Assembly: GCA_945875635.1 (NCBI GenBank)
Contig: CAMCLD010000001.1
Location: 62,001 to 126,000 of the forward strand
Reading direction: 5' to 3'
Source of the DNA: an uncultured Prevotella sp.
GTDB taxonomy: Bacteria; Bacteroidota; Bacteroidia; Bacteroidales; Bacteroidaceae
Length of the DNA stretch: 64,000 bases
How positions within the stretch are numbered: position 1 is the first letter of the stretch; every line of letters begins with the position of its first letter. This document shows, piece after piece, positions 42,507 to 50,416 of this stretch. The notes below the pieces were generated by a model. The model saw only the letters and a list, made by a program, of their open reading frames with translations, was not told the origin of the DNA and ran no database searches. Made by a program: the position numbers and the translations under genes.

Positions 42507-44216
42507 ATGTCGATTTGGATATTTTTTAAGATTATCGGGTCACTCGCACTTCTCATTTATGGAATGAAGATAATGAGTGAGGCGTTGCAGAAGATGGCAG
42601 GCTCCCAGTTGCGTCATATCCTCGCAGCCATGACAACCAACCGTTTCACCGGTATGCTTACCGGTATGTTCGTAACCTGTTCCGTCCAGTCATCATCCGC
42701 CACCACGGTAATGACAGTGTCGTTTGTCAACGCAGGACTCCTCACTCTGGCACAGGCTATTTCCGTCATCATGGGAGCCAACATAGGCACCACCCTTACG
42801 GCGTGGATTATGAGCCTTGGTTACAATGTTGACTTGACATGTGTTGTATATCCAGCATTTTTCTTTGGCATCATGCTTATATACTCCAAGCGCAAGAGAT
42901 ACGTTGGAGACTTCCTTTTTGGAATTGCTTTCTTGTTCTTCTCTCTTGTACTTCTCAGTTCCGCCGGCAAGGAACTGGACCTTGAGCACAACCGTGATGT
43001 CATTCGTTTCTTCAGCTCATTCGACACTAAGAGCCATCTGACAATATTAATATTCCTTGCCATCGGCACTGTCATAACATGTGTGGTGCAGTCATCGGCA
43101 GCCGTAATGGCTATAACTATCCTCCTTTGTTCCACGGGTGTGCTACCAATATATCTTGGCATTGCTCTTGTGATGGGAGAGAACATAGGAACCACGGCAA
43201 CAGCAAATCTCGCTGCACTTGGTGCCAATGCGCAGGCGAGAAGGGCTGCTCTTGCACATCTCGTCTTCAATGCATTCGGAGTGATATGGGTGCTGTGCCT
43301 GTTTTATCCTTTTGTAAACGGTGTGTGCTCGTTGGTGGGGTATAATCCGGCTGACACTTCTCTAACTACAAAGCAGCTCGCCCTGAAGCTGCCCATAGTG
43401 CTTGCAGCATTCCATACATGTTTCAATGTCACTAATACCTTCATCCTCATGTGGTTTATACCGCAGATAGAGAAAGTCGTATGCTGGGCTATCAAGCCTA
43501 AGGCAAAGGAGGAGGAAGAAGAGTTCAGGCTTCGCTATATTGGTGGCGATAGCATCATGAAGACCCCAGAGCTTAATGTCCTTGAGGCACAGAAAGAGAT
43601 ACAGTCGTTTGCCGAGCGCATCCAGAGGATGTTCAACATGGTGAGGGAACTCCTTGGAGAGAAGGACGAGAATGCTTTCAACAAGCTGTTCTCGCGCATA
43701 GAGAAGTATGAAGGAATAAGCGACAGCATGGAGATAGAGATAGCACAGTATCTCGACAGTGTCAGCGACTCCCACCTCAGCGATGAGACAAAGGCAAAGA
43801 TACGAGCCATGCTGCGCGAGATAAGCGAGATAGAGAGTATCGGTGACAGTTGCTACAACATGGCGCGCACCATATCCATGAAAGTACAGGGCAAGAAAGA
43901 ACACTTCACAGAGAAACAATATGAGCATATCCATCAGATGTTTGAGCTTACCGATGAGGCTCTTACCCAGATGAACTCTCTCTTCTCAGGCAGGAAGGAA
44001 CTCTTCGATGTAAACAGGTCGTTCAATGTGGAGAATGAGATAAATAACTACCGCAATCAGCTGAAGAGCCAGAACATCAGTGATGTCAACAACCGTATAT
44101 ATTCCTATGAGGTGGGAACAATATATATGGACATCATAAATGAATGTGAGAAACTGGGCGACTATGTTGTAAATGTTGTAGAGGCTCGCATGGGAACAAG
44201 GCAGAAGGAGGCATAG
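42507..44216 (+). CDS. Na/Pi-cotransporter family protein with PhoU-like tail
   Basis: A 569-residue membrane protein. Residues 1-330 hold about eight membrane helices with the two family QSSSA-type motifs (VQSSSATTVMTVSF and VVQSSAAVMAITIL) and the GANIGTT / GENIGTT pair that form the inverted-repeat ion site. About 350-560 is a helical PhoU-like domain. Known relatives move phosphate with sodium, or are regulators. The next genes are on the other strand, so it is monocistronic. Confidence 0.93.
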   Translation: MSIWIFFKIIGSLALLIYGMKIMSEALQKMAGSQLRHILAAMTTNRFTGMLTGMFVTCSVQSSSATTVMTVSFVNAGLLTLAQAISVIMGANIGTTLTAWIMSLGYNVDLTCVVYPAFFFGIMLIYSKRKRYVGDFLFGIAFLFFSLVLLSSAGKELDLEHNRDVIRFFSSFDTKSHLTILIFLAIGTVITCVVQSSAAVMAITILLCSTGVLPIYLGIALVMGENIGTTATANLAALGANAQARRAALAHLVFNAFGVIWVLCLFYPFVNGVCSLVGYNPADTSLTTKQLALKLPIVLAAFHTCFNVTNTFILMWFIPQIEKVVCWAIKPKAKEEEEEFRLRYIGGDSIMKTPELNVLEAQKEIQSFAERIQRMFNMVRELLGEKDENAFNKLFSRIEKYEGISDSMEIEIAQYLDSVSDSHLSDETKAKIRAMLREISEIESIGDSCYNMARTISMKVQGKKEHFTEKQYEHIHQMFELTDEALTQMNSLFSGRKELFDVNRSFNVENEINNYRNQLKSQNISDVNNRIYSYEVGTIYMDIINECEKLGDYVVNVVEARMGTRQKEA

Positions 44217-44227
44217 ACTTTCATTCT

Positions 44228-44545
44228 TCAATATTCCAATTTCACTAATATATCCCATACGGCTATGATGTGGCATACCGAGCCAATGAGGACAAAGAAA
44301 TGGAACACGGTGTGCATGAACCTGCGGCGGTTGAAAGTGTAGAACAAGGCTCCGGTTATGTAGGCAACTCCTTCTGCTATTATCCATCCTATGGCTATGG
44401 GAGACACGCTGTCCATCAATGGCTTGAAAGCTGCGAGTGAGCACCACACGATGAACACCGTCCCTGCCACAACGGCAAGCACGATGCCAAAGGCATGCGA
44501 CCATGAGTTCCATAACTCTTCCTTGTGATTGAAGAAGATTTTCAT
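44228..44545 (-). pseudogene. Hemolysin III family protein with internal deletion
   Basis: A 105-residue reading frame that joins the two ends of a hemolysin III/PAQR-type protein of usually about 210 residues. Residues 8-37 (KEELWNSWSHAFGIVLAVVAG) match the first segment and helix; from AFKPLMDS (39-46) on, the sequence matches the late segment: GWIIAEGVAYITGALFYTF and MHTVFHFFVLIGSVCHIIAV with three histidines (78, 82, 92). The middle, with the first metal-site motif (S..YH), is missing without a frameshift. It is most likely a remnant, although a short functional form cannot be excluded. It starts 19 bases after the rnr stop. Confidence 0.75.
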
Positions 44546-44564
44546 ATTTTCAACAGCAAACCAG

Positions 44565-46775
44565 TCAGTCAGCAAGAGTGAAGTCAAGCTGGCGTTTCTC
44601 TATGTTGGCATTTGCAACCTTAATCCTTATGCTGTCTCCCAACTGATATTTATGGTGTCGGCGTCTGCCTACCAGACAATAATTCTTCTCGTCAAAATCG
44701 TAATAGTCATCGCTGAGATCGCGCATCGGGACAAGTCCCTCACAATGGTTCTCGTCTATTTCGCAGTATATGCCATAGCTCTGTATTCCGCTTATATGTG
44801 CATCGAAGGTGCAACCCACTTTGTCGCCCATGAATTCCACCATCTTGTATTTGATGCTCTCCCTTTCGGCGTTCTGGGCTATTTGCTCCATCTCTGAACA
44901 ATGTTTGCATAGTTCTTCACATTTGTCCTTGTTTACAGAGCGTCCACCAGCCTGGTATCTTGTGAGCAAGCGATGTACCATAGTGTCGGGATATCTGCGT
45001 ATAGGACTGGTGAAATGTGTATAGTAGTCGAAGGCGAGTCCAAAGTGCCCGATGTTGTGAATGGTGTATTTCGCTTTCATCATAGCCCTGAGGGCTACAG
45101 TCTGTATCAGTTTCTGCTCAGTGTGTCCTTCACACTCGTCCATCAGCTTGTTTATCGAACGTGCTGTCTGCCCTTTAGTTCCGGCTGTCTTCAGCTTGTA
45201 ACCGAACTTCACGATGAAGTCCCTTAGTGTTTCGAGTTTCTGTGGGTCTGGATTGTCGTGTACCCTATATGGCAGAGTCTTGGCAACCTTACCTTTTGCA
45301 ACCATCCCCACGTCTTCGGCAACCGTGCGGTTTGCAAGCAGCATGAATTCCTCGATGAGTTTGTTGGCATCTTTCGACACTTTGAAATAACACCCTGTTG
45401 GCTTGCCGTCCTTGTCGATGTCAAAGTGCAGTTCCTCAGAATCAAATTTAACGGAACCATTCTTGAAACGTCTTTCTCTCAGCTTTTTGGCAAGTCGGTC
45501 AAGGGTTATTATTTCCATGGCATTCTCGCCTTTGTATCCTTCCTTCGGTGCAGGAGGTGCAGGAGTGCCGGTACCATCCACTACGCCGTTAGCCTCAAGA
45601 AGTGCCTGAGCCTCCTCGTAGGCATACCTGCGGTTGCTCCTTATTATAGTATGGACTATGCGGTGTTCCCTAATGTTGGCATCATCGTCCAGTACAAACA
45701 CCACGCTGTAGCATAGCTTGTCCTCATCTGGGCGCAACGAGCAGACGTAATTGCACAGATGTTCCGGGAGCATCGGTATGGTTCTGTCAACAAGATAAAC
45801 GCTCGTGGCTCTTTTCTGAGCCTCACGGTCAATAATCGACCCTTCCTTCACATAATGGGAAACATCGGCTATGTGTACACCCACTTCCCAGAGTCCGCTA
45901 CCCTTTGAAGAAGATGTCAGGCTCCTTATTGACAGGGCATCGTCAAAGTCTTTGGCATCTTTCGGGTCTATGGTACATGTCCATACATTCCTGAAATCCT
46001 CGCGCTCGGCTTCATCCTCTGGAGTTATCTCGCTTGTTATGTTGTTGGCGGCATCTTCCACATTCTTGGGATATTTGTATGGAAGCCCATACTGGGCAAG
46101 GATGGAATGCATTTCAACGGTGTTGTCGCCTTTCTTGCCAAGCACATCCACCACTTCGCCTATGATGTTCTTTGATTCTGCCGTTGGCCATTGCACTACT
46201 TTCACTATGGCTTTCTCGCCTGTCTTGCCTCCCTTGAGCTTTCTTTTGGGGATGACTATGTCCTGAGAAATCAGGTTACCTTCAACGGTAAGTGAGGCGA
46301 AGTCCTTATCCACATGAAGTATTCCAACAAAGGAATCCTTGGCATGGCTCACCACTTCCGTCACCATTGCTTCCTTGATATGGTTGTGTCTGCGTGCCAG
46401 CATCTGCACCCTCACCCTGTCGCCATTGAGGGCGAACATAGAGTTTCGCTCCGATACAAATACAGGTTTGTCGCTTCCATCGGGGATGAAAGAGTTCTTG
46501 CCATTGCTCTTTCTCACGAAGATGCCTTCCTGAACCTGTCCGTTCATGTTGAGCTTATAGCTGTTGTCACTGCATCTCACAAGGAAATCGTCCCATGCCA
46601 TCTCCTCCATTATGTCAATGGCGAGCATCTTCATGGGGTGGGTCTTCATGTTCAGAACCTTGAATATTCGCTTCAGGCTGAATGTCTCGCCAGGGTTGGC
46701 TCTGAAGAAATTACCCAGTATTTCCGCAAGTTGCTTCTTAGACTTTCTTTTTGAATCTTTCTTTCCCTTTGCCAT
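44565..46775 (-). CDS. rnr: Ribonuclease R
   Basis: A 736-residue 3'-5' exoribonuclease of the RNB family. N-terminal winged helix and cold-shock domains (about 1-230), RNB catalytic domain (about 260-580) with DPKDAKDFDDALSI carrying the metal aspartates and HIADVSHYV, and a C-terminal S1 domain (about 640-725). A basic N-terminal tail (AKGKKDSKRKSKK) is notable. It degrades structured RNA and takes part in quality control. It has a full consensus promoter and is divergent from the epimerase gene. Confidence 0.96.
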   Translation of the reverse strand: MAKGKKDSKRKSKKQLAEILGNFFRANPGETFSLKRIFKVLNMKTHPMKMLAIDIMEEMAWDDFLVRCSDNSYKLNMNGQVQEGIFVRKSNGKNSFIPDGSDKPVFVSERNSMFALNGDRVRVQMLARRHNHIKEAMVTEVVSHAKDSFVGILHVDKDFASLTVEGNLISQDIVIPKRKLKGGKTGEKAIVKVVQWPTAESKNIIGEVVDVLGKKGDNTVEMHSILAQYGLPYKYPKNVEDAANNITSEITPEDEAEREDFRNVWTCTIDPKDAKDFDDALSIRSLTSSSKGSGLWEVGVHIADVSHYVKEGSIIDREAQKRATSVYLVDRTIPMLPEHLCNYVCSLRPDEDKLCYSVVFVLDDDANIREHRIVHTIIRSNRRYAYEEAQALLEANGVVDGTGTPAPPAPKEGYKGENAMEIITLDRLAKKLRERRFKNGSVKFDSEELHFDIDKDGKPTGCYFKVSKDANKLIEEFMLLANRTVAEDVGMVAKGKVAKTLPYRVHDNPDPQKLETLRDFIVKFGYKLKTAGTKGQTARSINKLMDECEGHTEQKLIQTVALRAMMKAKYTIHNIGHFGLAFDYYTHFTSPIRRYPDTMVHRLLTRYQAGGRSVNKDKCEELCKHCSEMEQIAQNAERESIKYKMVEFMGDKVGCTFDAHISGIQSYGIYCEIDENHCEGLVPMRDLSDDYYDFDEKNYCLVGRRRHHKYQLGDSIRIKVANANIEKRQLDFTLAD

Positions 46776-46826
46776 AGTGATATAATATTGAAAATTGAAT
46801 ATTTCATTTTTTCAACCTTAATAGGG

Positions 46827-46858
46827 CAAAGTAACAAAATAATTCTTAACTTTGCAAA
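46827..46858 (-). promoter_or_regulatory. rnr promoter (-33 and -7)
   Basis: Reverse strand: TTTG (46855-46858), 20 bases, TTACTTTG (46827-46834), one mismatch to TAnnTTTG. Leader of about 45 bases. Confidence 0.65.
46847..46854 (+). promoter_or_regulatory. -7 element of the epimerase gene
   Basis: TAACTTTG, consensus -7, 30 bases before the TTG start at 46885. It abuts the rnr -33 on the other strand. No -33 for this direction. Confidence 0.55.
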
Positions 46859-46884
46859 CTAATTGTATTAAAAGATAATTAAAA

Positions 46885-47913
46885 TTGGAACAAAAAGATA
46901 AAACGGCCACTATTCTTGTTACTGGAGCCAGTGGTTTCATAGGTTCGTTCATCGTAGAGAAGGCACTCGATTTGGGAATGGAAGTGTGGGCGGCAGTAAG
47001 AAATACCAGTTCGCGCAGATACCTTACAGACAGCCGAATCAATTTCATACAGCTTGATTTCTCTGATTATGATGCGTTGCTGAATTCCTTTCGTGGCATG
47101 AAATTCGACTATATAGTCCATGCAGCAGGTACAACTAAATGCCTTCACGTAAGCGATTTCTTTGAGACCAACACTAAAGGTACCACCAATCTTGCAAGGG
47201 CTGTCGTGGATTCGGGAATGCCATTGAGGAAGTTCCTTTTCATAAGTTCCCTTTCTGTATATGGTGCCATTCACGAGAAAATGCCTTACAAGAACATAAC
47301 AGGCTCTGACACTCCACGTCCAAATACAAAATATGCCCAGAGCAAACTGGAGGCAGAGAAGGCACTCGCCGATATTGCAGGAAAGAATCCGGGCAGACTG
47401 CCATACGTTATCCTTCAGCCAACAGGAGTATATGGTCCACGCGAGCGTGACTATTTCATGATGGCGCAGTCAATAAAACGGCATGTAGATTTCGCCGCAG
47501 GATTCAAGAGGCAGGATATCACGTTCATATATGTAAAGGACTTGGTACAGGCTGTCTTTCTCGCCCTTTGGAATGGTGTTAATGGTGAAAAGTACATGCT
47601 TAGCGACGGGGATGTCTATCAGAGTTCTGCTTTCAGCGACCTTATACGCAAAGAGTTAGGCAACCCATGGGTCGTGCGCATCACCTCACCTATATGGCTG
47701 CTGTGGCTCATAACATCCGTCTCAGAGATACTTAGCCATGTCACAGGCAAAGTGTCTGCACTTAACCATGACAAATTCCATATTCTAAAGCAGCGCAACT
47801 GGCGAAGCGACATCACTAAAGCAAGAAATGAACTTGGCTACACTCCTGAATACAGTCTTGAAAGGGGAGTGAGAGAGACCATCTCTTGGTATAAAGCAAA
47901 CAACTGGTTATAA
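46885..47913 (+). CDS. NAD-dependent epimerase/dehydratase family protein
   Basis: A 342-residue extended SDR enzyme: nucleotide motif VTGASGFIG, acidic FIQLDFSD, HAAGTTK, and the catalytic Tyr-Lys pair in YAQSKLEAEKAL. The C-terminal half (FIYVKDLVQAVFLALW) fits sugar-nucleotide epimerases or related lipid-modifying SDRs. The start codon is TTG at 46885; the frame has no ATG nearby and the position fits the -7 box. A PAP2-type enzyme gene follows after 3 bases, so the pair may act in one lipid or glycolipid pathway, which is inference. Confidence 0.88.
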   Translation: MEQKDKTATILVTGASGFIGSFIVEKALDLGMEVWAAVRNTSSRRYLTDSRINFIQLDFSDYDALLNSFRGMKFDYIVHAAGTTKCLHVSDFFETNTKGTTNLARAVVDSGMPLRKFLFISSLSVYGAIHEKMPYKNITGSDTPRPNTKYAQSKLEAEKALADIAGKNPGRLPYVILQPTGVYGPRERDYFMMAQSIKRHVDFAAGFKRQDITFIYVKDLVQAVFLALWNGVNGEKYMLSDGDVYQSSAFSDLIRKELGNPWVVRITSPIWLLWLITSVSEILSHVTGKVSALNHDKFHILKQRNWRSDITKARNELGYTPEYSLERGVRETISWYKANNWL

Positions 47914-47916
47914 GAA

Positions 47917-48879
47917 ATGAAATTTTTAAAAGAACTGTTCGCCATAGAGCGAAACCCCATGAAAGGACTCATGGCGGTGGAATGGGCAGCCATGGGCTAT
48001 CTTGTATTGACTCTTGTCGTAATACTTTTCCTATATACGCGTCTCCCTCATCCTGAGACTATGATATGGGGTAGGGGGAAAATCGTTGCCATGACTTTGG
48101 CACTATGGATGGCTTACAGAATTATCCCGTGCCGTTTCATACGCTTTGCAAGGGTAGCTGCACAACTTGCACTACTTGCATGGTGGTATCCGGACACGTT
48201 CGAGCTTAACAGGACGTTGCCAAATTTAGACCACCTCTTCGCATCATGGGAACAGCAGTTGTTTGGATGCCAGCCGGCATTGCTATTCTCGGAACTGCTG
48301 CCGGGAGCCGTGGCGAGCGAGCTTTTCGACATGGGATATGCCGCCTACTATCCCATGATAGTGTTTGTCGTCATATACTATTTCCTGTTCCGGAACAATG
48401 AGTTTGAAAGGGCAGCGTTCATCGTCATAACGGCTTTCTTCCTTTACTACGTAATGTTCATATTCATTCCAGTAGCCGGACCTACATTCTATTTCAAGGC
48501 AGTGGGCGTGAAAAACATCGTGGCGGGTGTCTTCCCAAATATACACGACTATTTCAACTACCATCAGGAATGTCTTACATCACCAGGCTATACGGATGGA
48601 ATATTCTATCAGTTCGTAGAGGATGCAAAAGCAGCAGGAGAACGCCCTACAGCAGCTTTCCCTTCTTCGCATGTAGGCATAAGCACAGTCATCATGTGGC
48701 TCGTATGGCATGCGAGGAATGGCAGACTGCTGCTTCTGCTCTCACCGTTCTATGTCTTGCTCTGTTGTGCTACGGTTTACATACAGGCTCACTATCTCGT
48801 AGATGCAATAGCGGGGCTGCTGACGGGTACCTTCTTCTTCTTTCTACTGCTTGCCGCTTCAAAAAAAATGAAAGGTTGA
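47917..48879 (+). CDS. PAP2-superfamily membrane enzyme (Aur1-like)
   Basis: A 320-residue integral membrane protein with six or more helices. The PAP2 motifs are spread as in the Aur1/inositol-phosphorylceramide-synthase subgroup: GPTFYF, AAFPSSHVGIST and AHYLVDAIAG (motif III with His and Asp), and the N-terminal part has DHLFASWEQQLFGCQPA. Members are lipid phosphatases or lipid headgroup transferases. Bacteroidota make sphingolipids, some with inositol headgroups, so headgroup transfer is possible, but no sphingolipid or inositol gene lies in the window. Confidence 0.82.
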   Translation: MKFLKELFAIERNPMKGLMAVEWAAMGYLVLTLVVILFLYTRLPHPETMIWGRGKIVAMTLALWMAYRIIPCRFIRFARVAAQLALLAWWYPDTFELNRTLPNLDHLFASWEQQLFGCQPALLFSELLPGAVASELFDMGYAAYYPMIVFVVIYYFLFRNNEFERAAFIVITAFFLYYVMFIFIPVAGPTFYFKAVGVKNIVAGVFPNIHDYFNYHQECLTSPGYTDGIFYQFVEDAKAAGERPTAAFPSSHVGISTVIMWLVWHARNGRLLLLLSPFYVLLCCATVYIQAHYLVDAIAGLLTGTFFFFLLLAASKKMKG

Positions 48880-48936
48880 ATTTTGGCTTTGCCATCTTCA
48901 ACCTTCCATCTTCAACCTTCAATATACTTTAAGACC

Positions 48937-49917
48937 TTACTCATATTTGAATCGCCATATCTGATAGTTGCCAGGGTCATTGCCTCGGTCTGACACGAAA
49001 TAGATATATCCATCGGTTGTCCAATATGGCTGTCCATCGTATGACTTGTTTATTGTCAGCTGTGTGAGGTTGTTGCCATCTGAATCAATAACATACAAGT
49101 CGGCGTCCTTCTTGTCCTTTTTAGATGACTGGAATATGAGACGCTTTCCGTCAGGGCTCCAGCGTGGATTAAGGGCAAACCCCTTCTTGGCATCTGTTAC
49201 CTGAACCTGCTCGCTGCCATCGATGTTCATAACCCATATACTTGTACTCTTCGCATCACTGGAATATTTCACATATGCAATCCTTTTCCCGTCGGGAGAG
49301 AAACAAGGCTGATAGCCGTTGCCAAGAAGGACATTCTCGCCTGTCTTAAGGTTGCGGAGCCATATCTCACTGTTCTCAACGACTACCGTAGTGCCACCGA
49401 AGCCAAAGAAAAATGTTGTCCAGTTGGCTTTACGGTAGTAAGTAAGCTGTACCTTGTCATACACAAGCATATTACCTTCCTTGTTGAAGCTCGGATATTC
49501 CTCATAGGCATCCGAACTCTCGGTAATCTGCGACAATGCCTTGCCCTTGGAGTCAAACATAGTGTATATGTCTGATGTGGAAGCACCATCCTGCATACAG
49601 CTGAAGGCAATCTTGCCAGTCGCTTCGTTGAAACAAGGATTGCGGTTGAAGTTCTTGCCGCTTGTCTTCTGTGACATGGCGGCAGAAAAGGGATTGTCCT
49701 TCTTGTAAAGATTGTAGTATTTCTTGTTCTCTCTCACAGAAAAGAACAAGGCACTACCATTATCTCCTCCGAAAGGATCAAGGCAGGGCTCTTCGTTGTC
49801 TGTTACTTGGGTTAGAGTAGCAAGGTTCTCTCCCGTCATGGTCACTGCATATTTCTTCTTTGCAGAAACGGTAATGGCTATACCTGCCATTACAGCGATA
49901 ATAAAAACTTTTTTCAC
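48937..49917 (-). CDS. Exported TolB-like beta-propeller protein
   Basis: A 326-residue protein with a signal peptide (MKKVFIIAVMAGIAITVSA) and WD40-like PD40 repeats: QPCFSPDGKRIAYVKY, NPRWSPDGKRLIFQSS, GQPYWTTDGYIYFVSD. This forms a six-bladed propeller of the TolB type, but lacks the TolB N-terminal domain; no tol/pal genes are near. It is periplasmic or surface-located by prediction. Function unknown. Convergent with the PAP2 gene and with its own consensus promoter. Confidence 0.86.
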   Translation of the reverse strand: MKKVFIIAVMAGIAITVSAKKKYAVTMTGENLATLTQVTDNEEPCLDPFGGDNGSALFFSVRENKKYYNLYKKDNPFSAAMSQKTSGKNFNRNPCFNEATGKIAFSCMQDGASTSDIYTMFDSKGKALSQITESSDAYEEYPSFNKEGNMLVYDKVQLTYYRKANWTTFFFGFGGTTVVVENSEIWLRNLKTGENVLLGNGYQPCFSPDGKRIAYVKYSSDAKSTSIWVMNIDGSEQVQVTDAKKGFALNPRWSPDGKRLIFQSSKKDKKDADLYVIDSDGNNLTQLTINKSYDGQPYWTTDGYIYFVSDRGNDPGNYQIWRFKYE

Positions 49918-49961
49918 GATAATAATTATTTAAAAGTATAGATTATACAGCCTAACTATTG

Positions 49962-49992
49962 CAAAGATATGACTTTTTCCCCAATTTAGCAA
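49962..49992 (-). promoter_or_regulatory. Promoter of the TolB-like gene
   Basis: Reverse strand: TTG (49990-49992), 20 bases, TATCTTTG (49962-49969). Confidence 0.6.
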
Positions 49993-50072
49993 TTTTATAA
50001 TAAAAAAAATATTATTTTCTTATCCTTTACTCTTTTCGGTACATTATTCCCCAGAATACCATATAATTCTAT

Positions 50073-50152
50073 GTACACCACTGCGAAACGTACGTCCACC
50101 ACTGCGAAACGTACGTCCACCACTGCGAAACGTACGTCCACCACTGGTGAAC
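50073..50152 (+). repeat. 21-bp tandem repeat array
   Basis: Three full 21-base units (50090-50110, 50111-50131, 50132-50152; GTACGTCCACCACTGCGAAA plus C) and one shortened unit (50073-50089). The last unit ends in GGTGAAC. In one frame each unit would encode seven residues (TTAKRTS). The CGAAAC word also occurs in the repeats at 1965. Confidence 0.85.
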
Positions 50153-50241
50153 ATAGATTTCAAACGCTTAAAAGAATTCTTTTAAGCAATGAAAAAAAAT
50201 ACCATAATGATTTTCAGGAACTGTGTGCTCCATTTAAAGAC

Positions 50242-50279
50242 AGGGGCGGAACTGACATCACGTCACCTCCGCCCCTTTT
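50242..50279 (+). terminator. Strong intrinsic terminator without an obvious upstream gene
   Basis: AGGGGCGGA (50242-50250) pairs with TCCGCCCCT (50268-50276) and is followed by TTTTC. It would end plus-strand transcripts coming from the repeat region. Confidence 0.75.
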
Positions 50280-50353
50280 CTTCCTTTCTTTGTCTATGAC
50301 ATGAAGTACTTGCTTCCCCAACCTTCACAATCTCACTCCGATGTTTACGAGAA

Positions 50354-50388
50354 AAAAGACCCTGAAGAATTATTCTTCAAGGTCTTTT
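50354..50388 (-). terminator. secDF terminator
   Basis: AAAAGACCCTGAAGAATTAT then TCTTCAAGGTCTTTT is a long hairpin; read on the minus strand it ends in TTTTTT, 28 bases after the secDF stop. Confidence 0.8.
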
Positions 50389-50416
50389 AATAATTACCGT
50401 TGTATATAGAGTACGG

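Larger units (their letters stand above)
49918..50416 (+). other. 499-base region with promoter, 21-bp repeats and two terminators
   Basis: It holds the promoter of the TolB-like gene (49962-49992, minus), the 21-bp tandem repeats (50073-50152), a GC-rich plus-strand terminator (50242-50279) and the secDF terminator (50354-50388). A 77-codon frame through the repeats is doubtful and is not listed as a gene. Confidence 0.65.

Noticed and set aside
50071..50304. 77-codon repeat-peptide gene
   Set aside because: The frame reads through a strong terminator and has no promoter or start signal; kept as a finding, not a gene.
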